Source: Ostrinia nubilalis (Eukaryota > Arthropoda > Insecta > Lepidoptera > Crambidae). Taken from it: a stretch of DNA of 64,000 nt. The notes beneath the pieces are model-generated. The model made no database searches. It was not told the origin of the DNA and worked only from the letters and a program-made list of their open reading frames with translations. Both the position numbers and the translations under genes were made by a program. Below, one piece after another: positions 33,076 through 42,800 of the stretch (positions within the stretch are counted from its first letter, which is position 1; each line of letters begins with the position of its first letter). Location: positions 8,981,001-9,045,000 of the forward strand of contig NC_087110.1 of assembly GCF_963855985.1 (NCBI RefSeq), given 5' to 3'.

Positions 33076-33349
33076 CTCGAATGTTTGTGGGTTTTTATAA
33101 GTGTTTAGGTTTTTTGTGAGGCGTTTATTGAAATGGTAGAAATAAATAAAACAAAAGCTTGTGGAATATCTATAAGTTTTAATAATTAGTTCCAATTTTC
33201 CTTCATCCTTCAAGTGTATTGTTTTCTTTCTTTAATGTGTAGTTTTTCCCATAAGTAACTACACTCGTGTTTTTCAGAATCACTTCAAGAAAAATGCTTT
33301 TTATCAGTCCCATTTCTATGTTTTTAGTTTACCAACTATGAACTTAGTA

Positions 33350-33433
33350 TAGTGATACTCTAATCTACTTTACCATCACTTACATGTACCACTTTCAAGC
33401 GAAATAAATGATTTGATTTGATTTGATTTGATG
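33350..33433 (+). repeat. Retroposon tail with (GATTT)n at OR-A stop codon
   Basis: ACCATCACTTACATGTACCA and CGAAATAAATGATTTGATTT with further GATTT units end two bases beyond the OR-A stop codon. The insertion therefore abuts the coding end and supplies the start of the 3' UTR. Confidence 0.6.
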
Positions 33434-33435
33434 AT

Positions 33436-36400
33436 TTAATTCTCAGATGTCCTGTAAACTGTTTGCAAGAGCGCAAAGTATGACCACGACGAGCTAAGAA
33501 TCTGCAACAAAAATGTGCCTTTCAACACTAAAAATATCATGACATTCATGACCATGTAATACTTAGTCATTTATTAGTTAGACTAATATTCACAAAATTC
33601 ATAAAATAACAATCATTAGTTTTCTGTAAGTAGGTTTTCAAAAGCACTTACACGTCCCAACCCTACCACTGCTTCGGGTATTATACGGGCCAGTGCTGAG
33701 AAGAATAAAGTTAGAAACTCAGAACCGAATCAAGCTAATATCAGTTATTTGCCTTATCTTGTCGCATCCGGCTTCTGCCAGTGACTTTTCCTTAGAGTAC
33801 CTCGGCTGTGGTTAAAAAAATACCTAGAAGTAAGTACAATAAACTCCTTCTTCATTTGCCTACCTTCATAAAAGCTTTCAAATTGACGTCGGCAAACCCA
33901 GCGGCGGTCACTGTGCATGGCTTCTGCGCTCTGAAATTTCACAAGAGATTATTGCCACATTTTCGAAGCACTAGAACTTCTAATTGGATACGAATCTGCA
34001 TCAATTTAATTCCAATATTTTTTAAAACTCGCAGTCCCTCATCGGGCCAGGTCTCTATCAGACAACAAGCAGAATTATTAAGTCTAAAACGGGACTTTTC
34101 CAACTTTTCGTTCCCACCGCTGCAACTCCTGTGTAGCCAGGATCTACAGCTTGACCGCCAATAAAAACCCAACCAGTGAAGGTCAAGTTTGTCCCGGGGG
34201 AAAATTAAACTGTTACGCCGTTAACTGTAAATCTTAAAGTTAAAATATTAATTGGCGCCGCGAGCCGCCGCCAGTCTGCTTGTGACCACGGTTGCAGCAT
34301 AGCAGCCGAAACGTCAAGCCGTGAGTACTGAGTACCTATATAATGTAACTCATTAATAAATGTCGCGTTAAGACCCGTGTCTTTCTATTTTAGTCGAAAT
34401 GAACGCATAATCACTAAAATCAAATGGCAGTGGGCGGGGCACATAGCTCGTAGTGCTGATGGCCGCTGGGGCAGGAAAGTTCTAGACTGGCGACCACGAA
34501 CCGGAAGACGTGGCGTGGGGAGAACTCCCATGAACCGAGGATCTGGTGAAGGTATCTGGAGGTGCCTGGATGCGAGCGGCGCAGGACCGGTCTTTGTGGA
34601 AATCATTGGGGGATGCCTTTGTCCAGCAGTGGACGTCTTTTGGCTGAAACGAACGAAGGAACGAAATGGAACGCGAAAGTTTAAAATCTTATAAGTCTAG
34701 TGCAAGTTTAACACTTGCCTGGTCTGCATGATGAGAGCAGACTTTCCGAAAGCAGCATCCGCGAGATACCATCTACTGTTGTACACTGCCGTGCTCACGG
34801 CCGTACTCTGCGAAATCGAAATTAAAATGATTATTTTCAAATTCTTTGACCTTAATATGGCATTAAGATAATAACGTATGTAACGTAGATTAAAAGGTAT
34901 ATCTAGCTATTCATTCTAGTCTTATAACTTAAGAAAAAATAGGCTAATTGAGGAATAGAAGATGCAAGTGAAGCTTACGGAATCCTTAAGCATATCTCCA
35001 AAGAAACAGACGAAGAAGATCTGCAGCATGCCAGCAACACAGAGTATCGCAAACGTGACTACGATGGTCATGTTGTTTATTGCCTGAAATATATAAATAA
35101 ACTTAAAGTACACGATAGGCGAACGGTTAAGCTTGATGTCGGACTGGCCGCCACTCGCCTAATATGGTGAACCCACTCGTAACACAAGCATATTTAGCTT
35201 AACACGAGGGGTTAACGGTACATATTCTTGACAAATAGATTGTCGAGATGACAAACTAAGCAAAGTATGCATGCATAGTTAGTAGGACTGATGTACCATA
35301 TTGGCTCATGAGCAGTTCTTCAACCAATACAAAAGTTAAATCTTACCGTAACGTTGAAGCCAGTTAAGCAAATGATAAGGGAGCTGGAGAGGTAGTTGAC
35401 CAGGTTTGACTTGGAATAAATCTCTTCTAGCATACTAGCAGAGCTGTAAACATAGTTAGAAAGAAATAAAGAAAGAAACATTTTATTATCAAGGACATCA
35501 CACAGAAATAAAAGTCATAGAACTAAGGTTACTAAGCCAGGAATCCAGGATGATTCAGCCGTACTGACAGTTGAAGTGCTATCGGTTTGCTCTTACTATA
35601 GGAGCTAGTGGGTTACAGTATGATAGATGTCCCAAAATGAACTTGACAAACTTCTATGGAAAATTTGAAGGTACTGAGAGGTAAGTTACAAACAGAAAAA
35701 TCAACTGTACTAGTTTGTCGAAAGAGGCATTGAAAGGTTTTCGGAAACCCGTTATAGGTAAATTTAATAGGCACTATTTTTATGTTTGTCTTGTCGTAGC
35801 TCAGTCTGTCTTCTCCAAAAAATAGTCACGTTTTTGCGACACCCTATAAAAAGTTTGCATCGTGCGGTCCACACAGCTTATGATGACCACAGTCTGTGGA
35901 GGAACACTATCTGTGGTCGCGATCCTCATCAGTGATGGACCGAGGAAGAAGAAGATAAAAAAGTAAGATCTCTTACCCAATAATATCCTGATGCCATTTA
36001 ACAAGCTCGTTAAACTTGTTTCTAGAAGTTTCATCTTCTATAATCCTAGCACTTCGTTCCTCTGCTATTACCTTCGTGACTTCAAGATTCAAGACCTTAA
36101 ACTGCATCTTGATGTGCGTACAGCAGATGTAGAATAGGAAGTCCACCGCAAAGATCTCGGATAGCACTATCACCGCTTGGGAAAAAAGATTTTTGATAAA
36201 GTCCGGTCTGTGAGCAGAGCACGTAGAATTTTGTCCAATGACCCCAAGCTACCCATCCTTATCGCTCGCGCGTAATTATATTGCTGTCGCGACTGTGCGA
36301 CGGATGCCCGCAGTGAGTGTGCGAGCGCAACAGCAACATAATTACGCGCGAGCGATAAGTATGGGTAGCTTGGGGTCATTGGACAAAATTCTACGTGCTC

Positions 36401-38882
36401 GCGGACCAGACTATAGCAACATTAAAATTACAATAGCTTAAAACTATAACGCGGCTCCGTTTCATTGGGCTCCGGAGGACACCATTGAGTTTTAGTGGGT
36501 AGATCTCGCATTACTGGCGGGGAGAGTTCCACATAACCCACTGGTCGTCCCCTTGGGCCAATCCAAGCACAAATCATTTCCCGAAATAAAAAGGCGTAAA
36601 ACGTAACAGACGTAAATATTCGTAAGCATTAATAAAATAATAAATATTAACGTAAATGCGCCTATTACCGCCAGTTTAAGCTGACTTCGGATAAACGTTA
36701 GAAAATTAGATATAAGACGTGGTGATAGAAAAGACACTTTAATTTATTTATAACACTGATGAAGTAATCTTTGAATTCAAGTAGTAACAATGAGTATACA
36801 ATCACACAATAATTAATAAATAGCAATTTAATCTGAAAAAGCAGTTGTTTCTATTACCGACCTATAGACGAGGTGTGTTTCTATTAACGTTTTTTCTGTT
36901 TCTATTACCGACCGCTAAGAATATTGCTCTTCAATTGGGTATATTCCGAGAGGCACGGGTTCGATTCCCGCTGAGAGGCTCGGGAACCACTTGATTTTTT
37001 CGAATTAAATTTGTTTTGCTTTTATTTAATTTGTTTTTTTTTCAAGTTATTTTTTTTTTATTATTAAAAGAGTAAAGACACGCTTCTCGAAAATAAATAA
37101 ATAATCAAGCAGAAATAGTAGAATAATAAATTCCTCTATTATACTTGATTACGCAGTACCCGGTGTTCTAGTGAGTAGTGGGGGTCATTATTTAAACTGT
37201 ATTTGAGTTTTAATAAAATTTAATTTTCATTAGTTTTTGATTGATTTTAATTGTGTGTAATTGTGTATTTTAATTTAAACTATGAACAATTGGACACTGT
37301 CTGTATAATTATATTAAATTATTTTTTTATTATTCTAAAGATCTTAAAAAGTTACATAGTAGTTGTGATAACGCCTGATTGGTTTGGTGTCATGTCATAA
37401 ATGTTAGTTATATACAAAATACAGGCTTATAAGTCTTCGCAGGTGGCGTTATAGTTATGAGGCGGTGATAGAATTAAGTATGAATATTACTTTATTCTAT
37501 TAGCGACCGTAAAAAAAAAACAGTAACCAGCAAAAATATCTACTTTAATGAAGACGTGATCAGTGAAGTATCATTTTTAATAGGTTTTATTTTGTATCAA
37601 ATAGGTACTAATTAGAATTTAACAGGTTTTTATAAAATCTATTGTCATACATTATTAGAGATATTCTTTAATGTTTATTGCAGTTTTATGCCAAACCTAT
37701 GACAATTAACGTATGGCGTTAATTGATTTAATTATGTGAAATATTCTTATGAATCGATCAAGATAACAAAATGGAGGTTAAATGCGTAATTAAAGATGTA
37801 AATACTAAAATAAAAAACGTTATCAAAATTCTAACAACGCCATGGGTCGTTATTAGAAACCAAATTATTAAAAGTGTTTCTATTACCGCCCTTATTTAAA
37901 TTTGTATTTAAGCCACAAAAATACAGCGAGAGGACTATATTGAGGGTTTATTAAGGAAGCTAAAGTACGAATTAATATTGTTATGCAAAAACATGTTAGT
38001 ATACTCATTTTAAATGTGTTAAAATCGCTAATTAATAACAAGGTGCACCTTAAGTAGCTGGGAGCGCGTCAGTATGAAAAGCGCGTCCGTTGCGGGTGCA
38101 TCCTATTTAATGTCAAATAACTCCGTTTACTGGTTATTTACGAACACAAACTTTAATCGTTTTGATAGTCAATAAACATATCTAGATATTTTTAAGGTAA
38201 CGTGTTTTCTGGAACCTGTTATTATGTCTTTTATGAAAGAAATAAAAATAGGGCGGTAATAGAATACAAATTTTGGGGGGTCGTTAATAGGCGCACTTAC
38301 GTTACTTGTCCAGATCTGATGAATGTAGGCAAACGGCCAGATCCTCAAATCGTAGCAGTCAACGGGATACACGTCAAGAAAAGGCAGAGTGAGCTCCAGT
38401 TTGCCCGAAACGAAATACTTCACTACGATCACGACCAAAGGGCCGAACCCAAACAGGATTATTAAGACCACATTGATTACTATCAACGCAAATATCAGAG
38501 CGTACAAGAACTTGGACTCTTCCTTTACGATTTTATTCGCGGAGGGTCCAACCAGCCGTTTTGTTTCCATCTCTCTCAGATTGTTGATGAGACGAAAGAG
38601 TCTCTCTTCGTGAGCAACCACAAAGCCAGTTTTAAACTCCGCCATCATTCCCAAGCTAAGACAAGGGGTTACAATGGTCAGCTCGATGAAGTTTCTGCCT
38701 TTATTCACTCCTTCAAATATCCAGTTAAATGCCCCGACTATGTCGGTTAAAATCCAGAGGAAGTTGAACATGTAAATGAAGTTCTGCAGCCAAGTTCTTG
38801 ACCGTTCTTCGAGATTCATACCAGAGTATCGGAATATGAACCTGATCTTTCGAAGAGATCTGTCTATTGGTTGCTCAGCCAT
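33436..38882 (-). CDS. Odorant receptor OR-A (seven coding exons)
   Basis: Exons: 38882-38306, 36175-35977, 35443-35347, 35083-34979, 34807-34719, 33930-33864, 33501-33436 (1200 bases, 399 residues, phases 1,2,0,0,2,0). The protein has family marks of lepidopteran odorant receptors: RIWPFAYIHQIWT at the end of exon 1, SKSNLVNYLSSSLIICLTGF in exon 3, AVYNSRWYL in exon 5, RAQKPCTVTAAGFADVNLKA in exons 5-6 and SSSWSYFALLQTVY at the C-terminus. Such receptors are seven-helix, inverted-topology proteins that form odour-gated cation channels with Orco in antennal neurons. No frame break is seen. Intron 5 uses a GC donor (AG|GCAAGTG). The exon 1 donor is weak (ACAA|GTAACG). The ligand is unknown. 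OR-A and OR-B are sister copies. Confidence 0.9.
33630..33710 (-). repeat. Interspersed repeat (ACACGTCCCAAA family) in OR-A intron 6
   Basis: A diverged copy sharing TACACGTCCCAACCCTACCA and GGGCCAGTGCTGAGAAGAAT with 1785-1885. Confidence 0.5.
34109..34195 (+). repeat. Dispersed repeat, inverse copy at 55155-55243
   Basis: GTTCCCACCGCTGCAACTCC, GTGTAGCCAGGATCTACAGC and TTGACCGCCAATAAAAACCC recur in opposite orientation at 55155-55243. It lies in OR-A intron 5. Family unknown. Confidence 0.65.
34400..34675 (+). mobile_element. RTE-type LINE ORF2 C-terminal fragment in OR-A intron 5
   Basis: The frame 34377-34694 includes KIKWQWAGHIARSADGRWGR and KVLDWRPRTGRRGVG, then a frame-broken stretch before GGAAATCATTGGGGG and CCAGCAGTGGACGTCTTTTG. 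It is antisense to the receptor. The preceding ~110 bp (GAAACGTCAAGCCGTGAGTA ... ACCCGTGTCTTTCTATTTTA) looks like a further retroposon tail. Confidence 0.8.
36200..36412. mobile_element. Hairpin MITE 25 bp upstream of OR-A exon 2
   Basis: GAATTTTGTCCAATGACCCC and AAGCTACCCATCCTTATCGC on the left are mirrored on the right. The arms are about 90 bp with few mismatches around a ~30-bp loop. The outer ends are AGTCCGGTC and GGACCAGACT. It ends 24 bases before the first base of exon 2 on the receptor strand, so the branch point region of intron 1 lies in or beside it. Confidence 0.8.
36845..38290. repeat. Cluster of TTCTATTACCGNCC motifs in OR-A intron 1
   Basis: The motif or a near variant occurs at about 36845, 36877 (ATTAACG), 36898, 37496 (ATTAGCGACC), 37838 (inverse, GGGTCGTTATTAGAAAC), 37881, 38252 (inverse, GGGCGGTAATAGAATAC) and 38278 (inverse). 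The pair 37878/38252 is inverted, as expected of the ends of a ~390-bp element. The others may be ends of nested relatives. The intervening sequence is AT-rich. It includes a SINE-like box B (GGTTCGATTCC, 36958-36968). Confidence 0.5.
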
Positions 38883-39140
38883 TTTAACTTGTGGAAGGTA
38901 CCCGAGTCAATGGTTAGGAGTATTTAAAATAAATGTAAGGAAAAGGTTTCGAGTAATTAATTACCCTGTCATTATCGTTAATATGTAGGTACTAACGTTA
39001 AATCCGAACTATTATTAATATAATGAGAGTCGAATCATATTAAATACTGGTTAAAAAATAAATAAAACACTAATTTTCTCACACATTTACTACGATTGAA
39101 ATTATAAAGAATATTATTATTAGGCAAGTACTTATTTAAG

Positions 39141-39201
39141 TTAAAAGAGCCTACTGTAGATAGTTTGGAGAAGTGCAAAGTATGACAGCAGTGCTCAACA
39201 T
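39141..39201 (-). pseudogene. Orphan last exon of an odorant receptor (OR-C type)
   Basis: On the minus strand it reads ATGTTGAGCACTGCT, then, after loss of two bases (GCTTGG to GCTG), the ...SYFALLQTIYS... codons out of frame. ACTTCTCCAAACTATCTACA matches the last exon of OR-C (51164-51102) exactly. Eleven extra bases (ATGTTGAACTC) lie between the acceptor-like ATCAG and the exon. No other exon of a receptor is linked to it: OR-B has its own intact last exon further 3' at 39907-39848. The 3' flank resembles the OR-C/OR-B intergenic region. Confidence 0.8.
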
Positions 39202-39504
39202 GAGTTCAACATCTGATAGAAAAAAAAGGGTACTTATATCTTTTCTATGCTTTTTCAGATTATGTGATGAAAAGTAAAATATGAGTCGAGAGCACATTAT
39301 TTGTATTGGCATTGTCGGGCAGTTAATCAGTATGGGAATGTATGGAAGTGGGCACATTAGACCGATTTGATTTTCATACAAATTAAAATCGGGCCCAACT
39401 ATCGGCCGACTAAATTAGTGGTCTGCGCCTAGGCAGTATAAAAAGTTTTTAAAGTTTCTTGCTTGAACAAAAAATGCTATACCTATATCGCATTTATAAC
39501 TAAA

Positions 39505-39703
39505 CTAGCTTTCCGCCCGCGGGTTCACCCGCGTGGTATTTTGTCTGTCACAGAAAAACTTTATCGCGCGCGTCCCTGTTTCAGAAACCGGGATAAAAAC
39601 TATCCTATGTCCTTTCCCGGGAATCAAACCCTCTATGCCAAACATCAAAATCGGCTCAATGGTTTAGGCGTGAAAGCAAGACAGACAGACAGACAGAAAG
39701 ACT

Positions 39704-39741
<38 letters not shown>

Positions 39742-39775
39742 GTTACTTTTGCATTTATAATATTAGTATAGATAT
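39505..39775 (+). repeat. LINE/SINE 3' repeat with (ACAG)n tail
   Basis: CTAGCTTTCCGCCCGCGGGT to AAAATCGGCTCAATGG, then a run of about 13 ACAG units with interruptions (39677-39737), then TTTGCATTTATAATATTAGT. It lies between OR-B and the orphan exon. Confidence 0.7.
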
Positions 39776-39847
39776 AAATTAGTGTGGTGTGCCAGAATCA
39801 CATGTGTTGATGATGAATAAATCTCTGTGAAGGCTTACATTTAACGC

Positions 39848-42800
39848 TTAGATGTCCTGATATACTGTTCTCAAGAGCGCGAAGTAGGACCACGACGTGC
39901 TAATAATCTGCAAAAAAAATATGTACCTTTTATCACTGATATCCCTGGTATACAGGGTGTCCCAGAATGGGTGAATCAAACTGCTAGGGGAGGTAGCTGT
40001 ACTAATGTACTATCCCTAAAAAATATGAAAAAAAGAGCACTGTATTTAAAAAAAATCCGATTTTTTTTTAAATAAAGTGCTCTAAACTCTAATTCTAGTA
40101 GGTAATTATTTTCAAAAGTTTGTCTACAGATAAGCGAAGCGATCATGTACAATGAATATTAGTAAGAAAAAAGTACAAATAAACTCCAAACGCAGCTATT
40201 ATAGCCAGATACTTATGTAAAGCTGATTTATTTTCACTTTTTCAAAAAAAAAATATTTTGTGTCCTTAAGGTGCTTTATTTTTTTTTCATATTTTTAGGG
40301 ATAGTAGGTACATTAGTAGAGCTACCTCCCCTAACAGTTTGATTCACCCATTCTGGGACATCCTGTATAATAGGCCAATTATTATATTAATATCGAACAA
40401 GGATTCTGCTATTGCCTAACCTTCATAAAAGCTCTCAAGTTGACTTCGGCAAAACCAGCAGCGGTCACTATGCATGGCTTTTGCGCCCTGAAATTCACAA
40501 TTAAGAAACTTTTAGTGGTTTTAAAGTTTGAAGTTTAGGCAAGTACATCATAATGATTATTATACACGTATGTAATGTAAGGAGTATCAAGAACAGGTAA
40601 ATTCTTACAATACTGCTATAGGTAAGGGATAGCCTTTGCGGAAGCCAGCCATCTTCCTTTAAGAATTCGTCGGTCCGCCTTGTCAGTAGCCATCCTACAC
40701 TGGGCTTTCCGGTACGTGGCCTCCTCTCCAGAACCTTGCTGCCCCATCGGCCGTCAGATCTTTGTACTATGTGCCCTGCCCATTGCAACTTCAGCTTCAT
40801 CACCATCATCATCATTTCAGCCATAGGAAGTCCACTGCTGAACATAGGCCTCCCCCAATGCTTTCCATGTTACTCGATTGGTAGCGACCTACGTCTAGCG
40901 CTTCCCTGCTACCTTTATGATGTCGTCGGTCCATCTTGCCACTTCAGCTTGCTGAGCTGAAATTTGTAGCAACCTCTAATGGTCCAGCGTTTAACACTTG
41001 CCTGATCTGCATGATGAGGGCAGACTTCCCGAAGGCAGCATCCGAGAGATACCATCTGCTGTTGTACACTGCGGTGCTCACGTCCGTACTCTACGAAATC
41101 GAATCATAATTATTATTATTTATAGTGTTTCGAAAGCCAAATTACATAATACTAGCGGCCGCCCGCGACTTCATACGCGTGGACCTCGTTTTACCCCCTT
41201 AGTTGAATTCTGGAAAATCCCGTCTTAGTGAGCACCTACGTTGTAAAAGGAACCCCTATGCAAAATTTGAGACTCCTAGCACTTGTAGTTTCTGAGATTT
41301 CGTGATGAGTGAGTGAGTCAGTCAGTGACCTTTCGCTTTTATAGATATAGATTTCATTGTATTTTTTTATTTAAGGATTTGTAAGTATACTTACTTAAAA
41401 GTAAGTAACAAACAACATAAAAGATTATTAGGTGTGCAACGGAGATGTAGAGTCCCCGCAGAACTTTATATTGGGCGATAGTTTGATCGGCTTCTAATTT
41501 GTGTAAGGAATCGGCCGATACCAAATCGGTATAATGTGGGTACTTATTTCATGCTGATTAATATAATAGTCCGACCAAACTAATATACGTATCGGCCGAC
41601 AAAAAGTTTGAAGCCTGCTGGGACTCATACCTAGTACATCGTTTAGATACTTCATAGCTAATTAGTCATTTAGCTTTTGAATAAAAAAATAACAAATGAA
41701 GCTTACGGCATCCATGAGCATGTTTCCAAAGAAGCAGAGGAAGTAAATCTGCAGCATGGCCACGACGAAGAAGGCAAAGGCTACCGTCATCCTCACGTTG
41801 TCTAATGCCTGAAATATTTATATACTTTTAGCATTTTACACTGTCGTGCAAACCTGTGTGATAAAGAACTCATTATGGCATGATCGCGTTGCAGGTCACC
41901 TATGCGCTGTACCGACCAAGAGAAATCGGCAGTGGTAGACGGCGTATTTGACTGCACCAGACAGTCTGCCAACAGTGAGAGATGGCGGGAAATCGTGCGG
42001 AGAGTTGTATCCGCCTCTACCACCGACGTGAACAACGCCTCAATGTGACCACGACCGCTCTGCCAAGAGCGAAACGAATAAGTAGAATGGCATGATTCTT
42101 CATCATCATCACTTCAGTCACAGGACGTACACTACTAAACATAGGCCTTCCCCAATAATTTCCTCATTGGCCGGTTGGCAGCGGCCTGCATCACGCGCCT
42201 TCTTGCAATTTTTATAAAGTCATCTGTGCACGTCACACGCTGCGTTTTCTGATACGTGGCCTCCATTCCAAAAGCTGCTGCTTGCTGCCCCATTGGCCAT
42301 CAGTTCTGCATGTTAGTTATGTGCCCATTCGCACTTCAGCTTGCTAATCCTTAGCTTAATCAGTTCTTCAACCAATAAGCGAGCGGAGCTTAGTGGGCCT
42401 CTATTTGATAAGCAGGGCATGGGCACAATGTTTGTTTTTTTATAATTACATATCTGTATTTGTCGTCGTTCTTACGTCAAAAGCCTATTAATACAATATA
42501 GCTAATAAAGGACAATGTTCGTTCTCCATACATTGTTCGCCTAAGAACCAACAATTTTGACATATTACTACCCGAAAGCGAAATAATACGATTCTGTGTG
42601 TAAGAACAATGATTCCTGATGGACACTTGCCATAAAATTAATGATTAAGAATATTAAATTACAGCGATTTTATAATATGTCGTTTATGACTGTTAGGATA
42701 TAGAATTTTATCATGAGATGACATGTTGCTGGCAGGTTTTATTTTAAAAGTAAACAGCAATAGAATAAAGTTTGAAAATATTGACAGGTGTAGAAAAGCG

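Noticed and set aside
38296..38305. Consensus GTAAGT at 38300 as the OR-A exon 1 donor
   Set aside because: It would change the phase and create a stop at the beginning of exon 2 (CGG TGA). The weaker GTAACG at 38305, aligned with OR-B and OR-C, keeps the frame.
39148..39381. 76-codon frame as a gene
   Set aside because: Its C-terminal part is the frame-broken orphan receptor exon and the rest is non-coding flank.
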